DNA of 64,000 bases from Steromphala cineraria (GCA_916613615.1 OU744720.1:71006471-71070470); one strand, 5' to 3'; positions 24,823 through 38,325 are shown, counted from the stretch's first letter. Numbers and translations are program-made. Notes: a model not told the origin generated them from the letters alone.

Positions 24823-24993
24823 TGATCTTTAACGCGAAATTAAAAATGACCCCTCTCGGCCATCATACGTTTCTTTGTTTGTCCTACAGGGGGCACTGAT
24901 AGAGTCACAACTGTCCCGTCGAGTTGTCGCAAGGGTGAATATGAACTTCTTGTAAATGCATATCTCGCCCGATGCGTGCGGAAGATGAAAGAT

Positions 24994-27390
24994 CAAGTGC
25001 CTCGTCGGGTTTTGAGCTTCACTCGAATTGTAACCATTCAAACGCCTCTCAAAATATTATTAAAGGGGTGATGCAACAAAACCATGGCCATGGTTAAACA
25101 AGGTTTTGGTAACACCTTATCATGTTTTCTTTTAAAATACTTGCTGTTGTGGTTAGATACATGGGTATACATCTCGAAAGTTCGTTTCGTGTTACATTTA
25201 CAAACACGTAAAGGATCAGCTGATTGTGGATTTGCGAGTCACAAAATTCATATAGGTAAAGTTAGTTTACAGTTTTGAAAAAAATAACAGATTGAGTGAT
25301 GATGAGTTAAAGAGAAAAACGTTTTCAACCATAGTTTGATAAAGTTGACATTTCAATCCCTGGAATGTTTCCAGCTCTGTAAACATCAAAATACAGTTCA
25401 AGGCTTATCGGGATGAGAAGTCGAGTAAATGGAATTAGTATATGCTATAAACCATATAAATGTACCTTTTTGCATTAGGTCACAACACTATTTGAAACAT
25501 TGATGGTATTAGATCAATATACTGCAGTGAAAATCACAATAGTCAAAACTGAAATCTAAAGGGAAGAAACTCCATGAGCCCTAAACCTAGTATACGCCAG
25601 TTTGAGCTTCAATCATGATTCGAACCAGAAGTTTTAGGTTCTGAGACACGACGCAAAAACATAACATGAACGGAGGAAAGTTATGTATTGATTCATTTTT
25701 TTAAGGTTATTACGAAACTCTAAGTGATACATTGAATATCCATTTAAAGTTAAAGAATAAAATAATTTTGTGCGTTAAGATATTTCGATTTTATTTTTTG
25801 TAATTTGTGTAACCTAATTGTTTTTCTATTTTCTTACATCAACGTACTCCGAAAATATGAATGCACATTTTTAACATATTTTAATTCAAACATTAGGGTA
25901 ATAATTTATAAACAATTTGCCAAGAAGCCAAATTAAAATATGTCAACATGGCACGGCATTTATGTGTAACATATTTGAAATAACAAAACAAAATATAACG
26001 CATATTCAACTGCTTCTGTCGTATATATTTTCATTTTGTGGATTTAATTAACACTTTTAAACTTATGAACAGGAACAATATATAGACTTGACAAAAAATG
26101 GTTCCATATTGCGGGTTTATAATTTCTCATTAAGAATTAGATCTAGATTACCGTACGTTTCTGTCCTTATTAAAACTATCTCTTTCAAGCATCTTAATTT
26201 ATCACTTAAGAAGCACAAGACTTTCCAGCCACTAATGAATGTCATCAAACCCTCTATCTATAATACAGTCAACGTGAGTTGATATTGACTCTTGATGGAT
26301 AACGTTGTAAAAGGTACGCCATTGCAGTGTTGGGTCGAATGGGATAACCATGATAATTGTATATCTCCAGTTAAATATGTGATTATTTTCAATACATGTA
26401 TTTTCCTTTTTGACCAATTTAGTAATTATATTTTTAGAATTGACAAAATCATCGTTTTCTTCAAATCTCATGAATCTAGGCACGAATATAATAATATTTA
26501 TGTTTTAAATCATTTTCCATGATGAAATCAGATAGTTTTGAAAACAATTTGAAGACTGGCTGACGCAATACAGTGTGTTAATGTAGTTTGTTAAGTAAAG
26601 AAAATATTGTGAAATTCAAGTGTCATGTCGAACGACAGCTTGTCCCAACGGGGGATTTCGTAACTTTTGTTGAAATATATTCATTGTCCGCATAAATGCA
26701 ACATATGACGATAGTGAAATGTGAAAGTAAATGGTACATGAGGGAATACAATTACCTAAAGAGACTGTCTGCTATCATTTGAAATTGACCTATATCAATG
26801 TTACATACATTTTCAGGAGAAGATTTAGTCATAAAATGTTTAAATCCAAAACAGTTTGAAGAAGAGAGACTGTAAAGCGTAGGTAATGTAAAAAGATGTA
26901 TATATGGTTAACAGATTCATAAATATCAAATGTTTCTGAATATTTCAGATGTAAAATCAGAATTACACATTCATGGTGTCACTATAAGCAACGATATACC
27001 GCATAATTTGCATACGACTTTCAATTAGGTGTAAATCGTTATTGCAACTTTATGAATAACATCCATAACTGTTTCACAGATGTCAACCAGTAGACTGATT
27101 GTATATTACGGTTGTTATCAAATTTGTGAAATTATGGTCAAATACATGTATGCAATAAATGGTTTCGTCATATTGAGTTCGGTACCATGTACATGTTATA
27201 TTTGTCGATGCGTTTTAAGAGAAACAAACATTCATTAAACATATTTATCAAAATTAATTTAAAAAATATATTTATAACGGAGAACTCGAATCGTATTTGT
27301 ATTTTTAGATGTACAATTCATATTAATGCAACCATGTAGTAAAGTGTTAAAAAGTACAAAAAGTGGATTGACAAGAATATTTATTTGATT
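24994..27390. other. AT-rich stretch without a recognisable gene
   Basis: Several ORFs of 60-85 codons occur on both strands (for example near 25.1, 26.1 and 26.3 kb). None shows a domain, splice context or motif that I can defend. Confidence 0.4.
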
Positions 27391-27399
27391 TATCAAAGA

Positions 27400-27560
27400 C
27401 GCATACCCATCTCCTCCAAAAATTTATTCATTTTGTAAAAAAAACACACATGGTTAATTTTGCCACAGATAGAAAGTTAACGGATCGTTAACGGATATTT
27501 ATTACCTTAATGATTTTACCATCTGCGATAAGACCAAATATAAAGTGCAGTTATGTTTTC
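27400..27560 (+). repeat. Duplicated block alpha, copy A
   Basis: The segment containing acacacatggttaatt, then ttattaccttaatgatttta and ccatctgcgataa, matches 37560-37670 (acacacatgtttact, tttatcaccttgatgatt, cccatctgcaataa) in the same orientation, about 10.1 kb away. Similarity is patchy but collinear. The stretch from 27.56 to 30.6 kb holds no gene that I can support. Confidence 0.45.
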
Positions 27561-30500
27561 TTGCATGGGATAGATTTGCGATATTGTTCTATCTTAATTG
27601 TGGTTGGTGTACAGGCATCATATCAGTTATATCTAATATCTTGTGTTTTGAATCATCATAAAAATAATTACATCCTTATAAGTTTAAATAAATAGTAGAG
27701 CAAATAGTGATGATATCTTTGGAAGCTTTCTCCAGGCGGCGTGTTGTACCGAATACTGCAAGTTCATGTTTAACTTTCGGGAGACATCCAGGCGTTGATT
27801 TCTAGGGAACAATCTTCAATCAGTGACACTCTTGATCGAGAAAGGCTTCAATAATTGACAATCATCAGCATATGAATAGGTTTGTTATCATAACATTCGA
27901 GAGACATTAGCAAGTTCGTTATAACATATACAAGAAAGTGTATTCGTCCCAAAACAGATCCCTGGGTCAGAAGCAAGGCATAAAACTGACAGTTCGAAAA
28001 CTGGCGTTTTAGGCTTTGTGTAGGAAGATGGATGTCGAATCGAATGAATGAAAACACACAGTTAAATAATATTTCAATTTTAGTAACCTAGCCTCAATAA
28101 TACTCGCTACACTCCCATGTCCCTGAAATAATAATTCTCAAAAGCAATTATTTTATCAAATATAAAAAAGTGCCTGGAATAATTGGATGTAGTTCACTAC
28201 AGATCTCGACCTGCTTTTCTAGAAGTTTTGTTAATGTATTATTGTTACCAACCTCAGTCTGAATGAAAGAATCCCATATGGAGTCTAGCTAGATGCAGTA
28301 ACGGGCCGAGCGTCAGCTTATCTATATTAACAGACTATAGCTCCACTGGTTTGTATGAGTATTCATTTTTCAAACAAACTCATGTTATCTATGAAATACA
28401 CAGTTGTTCATCAGACAAACGAGTGATGAACACACGGTATTGCCATGAACATCTGATAGTGAAACGATGATCCCTTGGTTTTCGAAATTGATTTAAGCTC
28501 AAGGTGTGCTTTGCAAATCAAACACAAAAAAGCCATATTCCTTAACATTGGTAACGCAAGAGTGTACAAACAGTCTGGCAGATAATCGCAGCCCTTGATT
28601 CCACAAATTGTAGGTCTATCTACTGGTATATGTCTTCACAACGTGTTTGGCTAGTTAACATTTCTTATTAACATTAAGATGTAAATTGAGGGATATATCT
28701 CACGAAAGTCAACGAGGTTTTGGTTCATAACAATAGATTGAGATAAAGTCAGAAGGTAAATTGTTCGAATGAGACGGTCCATGTTGAAATGATATCCACA
28801 TCGTAAATATTCCTTCCAAGGACATTGTAAATATTTTTATGTGTATCAACGTTGCCTCATTCCATCATTCATGCACTGCATTTTTTGAATTCCACAATCT
28901 GATGCAATGCTTATCTAAGATAACAGAATTTGATGTTTTTTACGCTTTCAACATATTTTACCCAAGTTTCTCTCTGTTTAGAGTATGGGTTTACAGTAAT
29001 CTTAAATATCTGGAATCTTTATTTTTTTATGGATATAATGCACAGAGAATTATGGGGAGACCTTAAGACTATCATGTTTCTCAGATATGAACCAAATATG
29101 ATAAGAGCTGATTGATTTACATTCTGTAAAGAGGATGGAGTTATCTAAAGTTTACAGTCGACATTTACTTCAGAGCGGGAATTGTAATGTAATTGGTGAG
29201 ATCTGCAGTAACTATCACAGGGGAACAAAGTCATAAGTCACGCTGTCGACATTTCAAGAAAATTGAAAATTAAAAACTTTTGTCTGTAAAATACGATTTA
29301 AAACATTTTGGCTTTACTTTTGAAGAACTTCTTAAACAAACGCATATTTTTACATATGAATAACGCTAACATGTTTCGTGCTTTTGAAATACTACCCAAT
29401 ATGGCTAAAATTAGGCTGAGTATCATAAGGTTTTCGTAAACAAATGCCTTGAACAAAGAAAAAAATTGTATTAGAAATAAAAATTCTAGTACTATAGAGC
29501 ACGAGTTTTAAGTTATATTCATCCATATCAAACAACTATATATTACATGATTAAATATTAATATTTAAGTAATAAACTACAATATCTCATCGACTACCCT
29601 TAATAATCCTCGTAGAGTTCATGCTATAATAGTGATAAAAGTTGAAAATCTTGCAGTTCTTATGAATACCTCTTTTAATGGTCTTCATAGACTTGTTATG
29701 ACTTCACTATTGAGATTGCAGCAACATCCATCACGAAGTAAATCAGAACAATCAACAAGAGCATTCAAAGCAACAACCATCTCACCATCATGTAGCTTTT
29801 CCAAATCTCCCTGATCATATTTTCTTAATAGTGTTTTGGTGTTTTATTTGCTATGTATTAAGTTGTACATGTATCAAATTTGTTGTCCCATACATGCCAC
29901 ACGATGAGGACGTAAGGATATAACCTGCGACGTCGGGCTTTCATTATAAAGAAGTTGATGTTGAGAAAACCATGCTATTTTAATACACGCAACTTCTAAA
30001 TGCCCTTCAAAGTTCTTGTTTAAGTTCTTACCATTCATTTAATTTGGAAACGTTTGAGAAATTCTCAACTTAATGAAGAATGGCCAACATTTTAGATGAT
30101 ATGGGAATTTTCTAAGTGAAAAAGTCTGTAAATCGTTAGCGAAATAAGCATGACATGATTGGCATATACATGTACGTAAGAGTTTTAACAGTCACGAATA
30201 TACAGTCATTAATTGAAGACAAAACAATAATTACAGGTGAATGAATGATATAAGTACTCTGCAAATATTGAAAACAAAAAAGACGTGCTAAATATAAATG
30301 CAAATATTCCAAGCAGCTTGATCTAACACTTAAGATTATTGCTATTAAATCTGTTGATTAGGCTAAGTAAGTAATGTTTGTGTCGGTGAAACACATTTAA
30401 AATGCTTTAGTTTGAAACTGTTATGTGTTTGGTTGCAACGTTTAGTCAAATACGTGACTTTCGTCATAAGCAGGCGGTGATTAATCTTTCGTTTTATCTG

Positions 30501-30659
30501 AAAATTATCACAATCAACGCTTAGATAACAAGTTCACTGTTTCCTGTAAAATACATGTGTGATTCAGGAACAAGGTACCAGATAATCATTTCCAAATAAT
30601 CATTTGAATTGAAAACATTGAAATCGAAACTTGACATAATGATCACTTTGATCTAAAAA

Positions 30660-30840
30660 CTGTCTTTGATTGATGAGAAATGGATGTAAAAGTTTAAGGT
30701 TGCTTAAAGAAATCAGAAGATTTACCTCTAAATGATGGTCATTTGCCTGATGTATTTTAAACAGTGATTTTCAAAATTCTTTAAAAAACTTGTGGAGCTT
30801 ATAAAATCAAATTTGAAAGAGAGATTCCTGGCACCCATAA
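30660..30840 (+). repeat. Duplicated block epsilon, copy A
   Basis: gcttaaagaaatcagaag, then tcatttgcctgatgtatttt and a region ending cctggcaccc, match 49570-49700 and, more weakly, 63885-63985. All three copies lie in the same orientation. The surrounding 29.8-33.2 kb is AT-rich and shows no gene. Confidence 0.55.
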
Positions 30841-33362
30841 AACAACATAGTGACGTTTACAGACATTCAACAACAGAGTGCGTCAAAGTTGTGAAAATCG
30901 ATTAAGAGAGTTATACATTGAATGTTAAAGGAGACAAGAATCATTGTTTATATGACATTAAGTTTAAAGCTACCTTAAACGAGAATCTATGATATACTCG
31001 TTAAATCATTTACATAATGTGATAATCGCTTAATGAGTTATACCATTTAAATGTTAACAGGATCATTTTCTATAAGGCAATTAACTTTACAGCGATATAC
31101 AAGAGAATATAAGCTATATAGTGACTAAATAAGAAAAGCTTTACACTTTGTGAAACGCCAATAGCTAAAGATGTTTGGGGTTTAAGTTTTATCAACGCTT
31201 ACATTGACATAATATAATTTTAAAACCTCATACATTTTGAAACTTTTCAACAGTAAATCAAAATTAGAATTTTATCTTGTCACTAATAAAAAAAAGATAA
31301 CAGCTTAATTCTGTTATGTCACGTGTAAGTGAATGATCACATAACAAGTTCACTAGAAGTTAATTTTTTCTGAAGGGTTATCTCTCTTATTCTATCTTTC
31401 CCATATATTAAACTTTATCGACAAATAACTAAAAATAAGTCTTTTATAAATCTTTATTTTCTAATTATATATCAGCAACACTTTGATTGAATATTAATTT
31501 CCGTTTATCTTATTTCACAACACTCAATGTTATTTCAAAAGAATCGATTGTTGTTATATAACACCATCTTTCACAACTTCCTCTGGTGTCAGACAGGACA
31601 GTGTGTTCAGTCCCTGACTATTTGTACATTTTGGGTCGGGCCAGGAAGCCGAATCTGCCCACGGAACTCGCCGAAGTATTGCAATAACCCTGTGTGCTAT
31701 AGGGCTCGGTTTCTTCGAGTTATCTTTTAGCGGCACTGCGCGGAGTATGTTAAAGAGAGCTGTATCGAATTACAACACTGCTGAAGCAAGCTGCATACCG
31801 TTTCACAGTTAAACTTGTGTCACTGCTTTGGTTGTGAAATGCTATATCGTTATGTTGACAGAAGGACATACATAAAACAAAAAAACTTAAATGTGCATTT
31901 TTAAAAATTAAATAAGGTTTATGTTGGGGTTATCTTTAGAGATCACGTCGCCTCTATGTTCCTAGGAAAAGTCAACTGGGCAAAAAAGTTAAAATGAAAA
32001 GTTTCAAGCCATTGGTAACGTATATTGACTAATGTATACCGGACAAAAGAAATAAAGGAAAGGTTTAAACGTGTTAAAATGAAGAAGTAAAAGTTATATA
32101 TATCTACAAATTTCTTTGTTGTAAATACTTGACATTGAATTAAAAATACCCCTAAGTGTGGCCAATATACTTAAAATAACGCAGTAACGATTAATTAGAA
32201 CACTTTCTTTACATATTAGTGCTTAGTTGAAATCACTATTTATAAATTGAATTAAACAAAAGCAAAATATTTCAACTGAAAAGAATAATGAGTAAGAGAC
32301 TATTAAACTCTTATTTTGTGAAAAATGTAGTTGTAAATATCCAAGCAGCTGGACGTCAAATACTTATCAATAGAGTGACATTTTTTTTAATTCCCTGCTT
32401 ATTGGTATTTTAAATGTTATTCTTTTTTTATATCTTTAAAAATTCTATAATTTTGAATTATTTTTATTATCAATGAATAATTTCTTTGAAGTAAATATGA
32501 AATTCATTGTCAATCTCAATATCTGATGCTCTGCGTTTCTTTTAAATATGACACACATGTTTCACTAAGTTAGAATACTCTGGCTGTCATTCACGATGTA
32601 CAGATGCTAGAAAGCGACGATATTGTCTACTCGAGTGTCTGCACCCTAAAGTAATAATGGCATTTCATTATAATTTAAAAAAAAACAGTTAATGCGATGA
32701 ATACGACACAAGCACTTCCTGTCAACTTTAGCTAGCCATTTGCCCGACCATTGGCCACTTTTTAAATGGCCAACTTGTAAACAAACAAACTAGTGCGTGA
32801 CATGTATACTATGAGTGAAATGGGAATTTTTTCGTCAATAGGAGACATGGTGTTTTATCATTTGCCGATGGTATTGTTACATTCTCCTATACTGTTATTG
32901 TTACTGTTCAAAAGCATTTCAACATTGTGACACAATGTTGTGAAAAATAGAGTCTAGAGAATAATAGGGAAAAATACATAACATAAATGTATTTAGAATA
33001 GGTGGCATCATTTCAAAGAAAGAATCTTGGACTATTTGCGGAAAAACTACCAAGATAGTTACCTATTATAAGTACCTGAGTCTGATGTTGTCGTGTGTCC
33101 TTAAATGGACAAAAGTTTTTCAGACTCTTGTGGCACAAGCGGAACTGTCATAAATAGTGTTAAGACAAATCATTCGCTAGAGCGTACAAGTTGAGAGATA
33201 TGAGTCACACGTTTCCAAGAAGCTATCGGGAAATTCCATGTTTCATACTTTAAGCGAAATTTTTAGTAGGAAAATTTGCAGCAAACAAAGCCATTCTTGG
33301 AGAAACAGGGCGCCCCTTCATGTGTTGTAGTAAATGTAAACTTTATGTATTGGCTGCTACTA

Positions 33363-33566
33363 TTAGCGTTGGACCATAATAGATATCAGTACAACAGTTA
33401 TCTAATGTTAAAACAACTCGACGAGGATGGAAAGCCAACTTGGGTATCAGATGTTAGCACGAGATGTTGGAAACCCAAAACAGTTTTTATTTCTATTCAA
33501 ACAACGCCAAATAGACATGTATCTACAAGACTGGCACATTACTGTTGCATTACAAAATTTCAATGA
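33363..33566 (+). pseudogene. Possible coding fragment of unknown, perhaps transposon-derived, protein
   Basis: An open frame ending in TGA at 33564-33566 reads LALDHNRYQYNSYLMLKQ, then LDEDGKPTWVSD and later CWKPKTVFI. The ALDHN word followed by a DGK turn and a Trp resembles a segment I recall from repetitive, transposon-like ORFs of aquatic animals. I could not verify this and the similarity is short. There is a weak acceptor-like tattag just before. It could equally be a chance ORF. No neighbouring exon supports it. Confidence 0.22.
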
Positions 33567-35052
33567 GCTATTTTGAAACCTCTTAATAATTCAGAAAAAA
33601 GCATATTAACATTGATATTTTCAGCAAAATTATTATAAACATTTAGTAAAGCTATGATGTAAAATATAGTTCTGTAATAATAGTTATGTAGTCTTAATTA
33701 ATGACTTCGTGTTGTTTTAAATCAAAGAATTTACAATGTATATGAGAAGTTTATACTCAAAGGCTATTTTTGCGAACGAACCAAAACAGTAACTTTTTCA
33801 TAGTTAAAATAAATAAAGATATAAATTAAAGAAATTAAAAAACTTACTCAAATTCAGTTAAACAGCTATTGTAGCCACTTTTGTTCAGGTGCCCATCAAC
33901 AAAGATAAAAGAAAGGCAAAAACATCAAATAATGAGAGAAGCTACAGTCAACCTTGAAGTCGGTAATTTACGCTTACAGTCTGAACTTTAAAACTGCAAT
34001 AAGTTACCTGTGATATCATCTGGAAGTCTACAGTTCGGAGCCCTATTTTCGTTGATCTTAGATGTGCAATTTAGATAAGTGAAATATGTGCAAGATGGAT
34101 TTATATATATATGACATAAATATCATATTTGTTTTCACAACGTTAAATCCATAAACAGCCTTCAAAAGATTATTCCTAGATTGCACGTTTTAAAAAGTGT
34201 TTTGATAACGAAGATTGCTCGTGATTTCTGTCCAACAGATAGGTAATTATAACCTGAAATATATCCTTATCTGTCCACTGGTGTTTACTCATGCTTATCT
34301 TGATATAAACATTCATGTATATATTTGGCGTCGAGATGAAAAATAACAAAACTGGTTTCAAAATTAAGGTTCATTCATTATATCATGATTCATTAATTAA
34401 AATATAGTTTTTGTCGAATCCAATACATAACATATTGACACAAAATATATTATGTCAACAGTTTACCTTAAATAAAAAAAATGTATGATATTTCATGTTA
34501 AGTTTTCAACCGACACACTTTGGACTCATTAAGTCACAGGTTAGGAATCGGATACAGCAGCTTTTGAAGCTTGCACTACTATTAACTACTGTACATCCTT
34601 TATGTTTGTAAGGTTGTTTTTTGTTTATAGAAAAAGAACTATCATGTACAACACAGTTATTAAAAGTGACATTTAGAATTATGAAGATCATCAATGATAT
34701 TCTCTGATAAGTGAAAACAAACACTTTACATGTAGTACAAGGACGTTGTATTTTCTAACATTTATCTACTTCCCATTACTCCCACCACTCTTTGACCATT
34801 TTGTATTTCAGGTTGTTTTTCATATACAAATGATCAATCATTTGGTCTTGAAATTAACATTTACATGTAGTTTCTATGTAGTTGTGTTGACATTAGTATT
34901 GCAATCCAGATATATGTAACATGAAGGAAATGTTCATATATATAACACTTCTCAAAACAATTTAAGGATCACTCATATGCATACCAGACCGGGAGCTATT
35001 GATTTTCATCTGATCTTTCTGAAAATATTATTGATTTGGAATTTTGGAAGTT

Positions 35053-35396
35053 TTAAAGGAGCAGTAGCAATTGTTTTAATTGTTTTACTGATAATTGTAC
35101 GTTAATACTCAATGTATTATTTTTACAGTGTCAAAAATCGCATTACACAAACCAATCATCCAAAGTCAGAGAACAAATAATAAAGATTCACATAAAGTTC
35201 ATTGGTTGCCATTTTTGTGTGAACACCTTTAAGTCATTGTGTGTAAGAAAAAGGAATCGCATGGCTGAACTTTACATTATATATTTGATTTAATTCCGGT
35301 TTCATTTTGTTAGACATAGTCTTTCATTTGGAACTATTTTTTTAACTTTCCTGACATTACCTTATATTCCCCTAAAACAGGCAACTGCCCCTTTAA
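35053..35396 (+). mobile_element. TTAA-type MITE, copy 2
   Basis: This 344-bp copy is bounded by TTAAAGGAGCAGTAGCA on the left and GCAACTGCCCCTTTAA on the right. The interior matches copies 1, 3 and 4, including ccaatcatccaaagtcagag and tttgtgtgaacaccttt. It has mutated inside both terminal repeats, so it is older than the inner copy at 41.4 kb. Confidence 0.9.
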
Positions 35397-36181
35397 TAAT
35401 GTTTGTTCAAGTTAAAATGTCTTTATCAAGCTATTTATTTCAAGGGATATCACTTTTAAAGACATAAAGTCACTAAAGACAAAGTTGCATCGCTTTGAAC
35501 TTGAACCATCTGATAACATGACTTACATTTAGAACCCTGCTGTGTTTCTGACATTAATGCTCAATACGGAAACTGCATCACAGTCGGTAATATTATTGAT
35601 TCCAACGTGAGTACGGTAGTGTTTATTTGATGAAATACATAACTTTAAACATGCGCTAATTTAGGAAGTATATAAGATCAAGATTCTTTTGTGTAGTATA
35701 ACTATATAAGACTTAATATGGGACACATGCATGTACAATAATACTTTTGTTTCATTCTTCCTTGTCTTTACGTGTATGTTAGGTAGACAAAACACTCTGC
35801 AAAACAAGAGAACCTCTAACAGATTGCAAACAGGTTTCAACCTAAAAAGCAGTTTTACACCAAACCTCACAATTTTTGTACACAACATGAAGTATTTCCT
35901 CTTACCAAATATCAAAAACATCACACTTATTTGGTTGTCATAACATGTTACTCTATAATTGCTAAACTGTTCTAGGACTAGGGCGAATTTGGTTTAGCTA
36001 TGAGATGTGGGACTCTCTACAAATCATCCACTTGGTGTAAATAAAAGGGAGGACGTTGGTGTAGTTTGGTTAAAATATTGATAGCATTTATTGTCCATGT
36101 ACATTAATGGTTATATTTTTTAAAATGTTTATGTCTTTCACTAAAACATGCATAAGCTTAAAACTCTGTTTGCCACTTTTT

Positions 36182-36448
36182 TATGCCCCCGAATCGGAGA
36201 TTCCGGGGGTATATTGTTTTTCACCTGTCCGTCTGTCCGTCCGTCCGTCCGTCCGTTTGTCCACAAAAACTTTAACCTTGGTCATAACTTTTGATTGGTC
36301 AGAGCTAGGTCTTTGATACTTGACATATGGATCCCTTGTGATGAGACCTTTCAGATGACACCATGACATTTGACCTTGTGACCTTGACCTTGACACAGCG
36401 AGCAGGATGCATCCGGGGGCATTCGTGTTTCACAAACACATCTTGTTT
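36182..36448 (+). mobile_element. Bivalve-type dispersed repeat with GTCC microsatellite
   Basis: It begins ATGCCCCCGAATCGGAG and ends near ATCCGGGGGCAT followed by cacaaacacatcttgttt, so short inverted repeats (TGCCCCCG / CGGGGGCA) flank it. The interior has a (GTCC)n run at 36227-36259, then cacaaaaactttaaccttgg and gaccttgaccttgacac. This layout is common in bivalve genomes. ORFs on both strands inside it are not genes. Confidence 0.8.
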
Positions 36449-36559
36449 TACCTATAAAGGTCAACCAGGTCTTCTCTGTTTTTAAATGTGAACTTCAAAC
36501 GGTACCAAACTGAAACCAGCGTATGGAAAGAAACATAAATGAAGCTGTTGAAGGTGTTT

Positions 36560-36990
36560 ACAGTTTGTAAATACTTTCGGGATAGGGGATCTGTGTTTAC
36601 AAATTCTGTAGAGTTTGGATTGCTGTGAGTCATGTCTGTTTAATCCTTGTATTCACAACGTTAACACAAAACATTTGTATAAGAACTGAAAAGTGTTCCA
36701 AAATAAGTTGAGATGTAAAGATCGCTTAAGTATTGTTTGCATACTAAATTTCCCAAACTGACAAAAACGTGTTGCATAAGTTCATAAGTCAAATTCAAAG
36801 CAGTGTTTAAAATTTATAAAATGACGTTTATGTTTAATAATAAAACTATGAATTTGGAAAATATACAACTAAACACTTTATGTTTGATCTTGACATCATC
36901 TTGTTTTTGTTTTTAAGAAAAACATGACAAACTCTTGGTATCTAACGTCCCTCCAGATAATACAAATCATTCTCAATCCTGCTTAAAGGT
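36560..36990 (+). repeat. Duplicated block beta, copy B
   Basis: gtagagtttggattgctgtg agrees with gtagaaagttttgattgcag at 56600. Both continue with gtgagtc-tgtc, a cttacataaaa-like region and ataa-tacaaatcattctcaa (36957-36985 against 56803-56830). The offset is about 20 kb, same orientation. Confidence 0.45.
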
Positions 36991-37539
36991 GAAAGGTACA
37001 TAAATAAGATCTTTGACTTTGAGCTGATGTATTCTTATAAATGACATACACGTAAGACTCACACTGTTGGTCACTAAAGAACAATACAAGAGTCATTCAT
37101 GTACAAGCTTTTCTTGAGTTGATGCAAAGATAAAACATGCACATTTCATTGTGACTTAATTTTTGGGTATAAAGTATGTAAACATCACAATGTTTACAGT
37201 TTAGAAATATAAACAAGTTTAGTTAATATTTGTTAATTTATTTATAAAGTTAAGAGTTCCTATAAATAACTGCAAAGAGACTTGAATTGTAAGATATTGA
37301 TAATTATATATATAATTATGGATAAAAAACTCAATATGACTCTTTCTTCTGAGGATGGATAAATTTAATAATCCAAATGCCATGCCAAAAAATAGTAACC
37401 TCCACCTTCATAAGTTAGGAAATAAATTACATTTTTGAAAAAAACATTTGAATACTTCATATATTCTATTGGAACATATAAAAACATATAACTTTCGAAC
37501 CGAAACGTGTCTTAACGAGAATAGATATTTGATTGATCC

Positions 37540-37670
37540 ATAAAAAACCCAGATATTTTTACTTTTCTATTTTCTAAGGAACACACATGTTTACTCTAGG
37601 CATAGGTAAGTAAGTGCTCGTTAAGGAAGATTTATCACCTTGATGATTCTCCCATCTGCAATAACACTGA
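37540..37670 (+). repeat. Duplicated block alpha, copy B
   Basis: This is the counterpart of 27400-27560 (shared accttgatgattctcccatc against accttaatgattttaccatc). Together with block beta, 1 kb to the left, it marks a region resembling sequence 10 kb to the left and 20 kb to the right. Confidence 0.4.
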
Positions 37671-38258
37671 TAAATCGTGTATCTGTGCTTCAAGCATGGT
37701 AAAAATGCTTTTTTTCATCCTTTTTTATCAAATGTGTGGTTGATTTACCACTATCCAAAATATATATCATTCTTACAACCGATAGTCTGATAACTTGGAT
37801 ATAGTTATATCGAAAAATGATATTTACATTAATTAGAGGTTATAAAATGTCATTTTTCATACAATACTTTATATCATCCCTCTACCCCCGTACAGGCCCG
37901 AGCCAGGGGCCGCAGGTTAGAGGGCTGATCATAATATTGGCCGAGGACTGAAAAGGGGTGCGATATGAAACGTTTCAGTATGTAACCTATTTATCACATA
38001 GCATACTATATTCTCTGGCACAAAGATGTACTTACAAGAAACAAATTGGATAAAAAGTTTTAAAACAGAAATGAATAGTTACATGTTTAACAAAATGATC
38101 ATGCGTTTAGGTTAACAAGACACTCTGAGCAGATGCACTTATTCAAATTATTAGAAAATTTAATCATTTATTTTTTTCAAAAAGAATATTTACAGTTGAA
38201 AGCGTAGACAACATAATTTTTGGTGAAGTAAACGTACAATTGACTATCTATGCTGCTA

Positions 38259-38325
38259 TGTTGATACAGCCTCTGTTCCTCTGTTCCAACACTTCATGAG
38301 GAGATCTTCCTCTGTGAGGAGATAA
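38259..38325. mobile_element. Decayed MITE terminus (family of 1952-2239)
   Basis: ATGTTGATACAGCCTCTGTT equals the inner part of the left terminal repeat. It is followed by a disturbed second half (acacttcatgagg, then cctctgtgagg), which suggests two abutting or rearranged ends. Confidence 0.4.

Larger units (their letters stand above)
23351..24993. mobile_element. Foldback-like inverted repeat element with octamer-array arms
   Basis: The structure is a long imperfect palindrome. Outer arms: 23351-23440 (CTTCCGCACGCATCGGGCGA and on) pairs with 24903-24993. Inner arms: about 23687-24172 pairs with 24270-24870, beginning outside with ATGATGGCCGAGAGGGG and ending at the loop with GCTACATCT / AGATGTAGC. 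The loop is 97 nt (24173-24269). Most of the inner arms are arrays of GCGAAANN octamers. The left side has about 240 bp between outer and inner arms where the right has about 35 bp, so one side carries an insertion or the other a deletion. Long inverted repeats containing internal short tandem repeats are the hallmark of foldback-type transposons. No transposase is visible and I did not identify a target duplication. Confidence 0.75.

Noticed and set aside
31554..31736. GC-richer patch with ORFs on both strands
   Set aside because: The composition differs from the surroundings, but I recognise no domain, repeat family or splice signals. It could be a decayed mobile element but is not supportable.
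36107..36396. Plus and minus ORFs with Ser/Val/Arg and Thr/Asp/Arg repeats
   Set aside because: Both are translations of the GTCC microsatellite inside a dispersed repeat.
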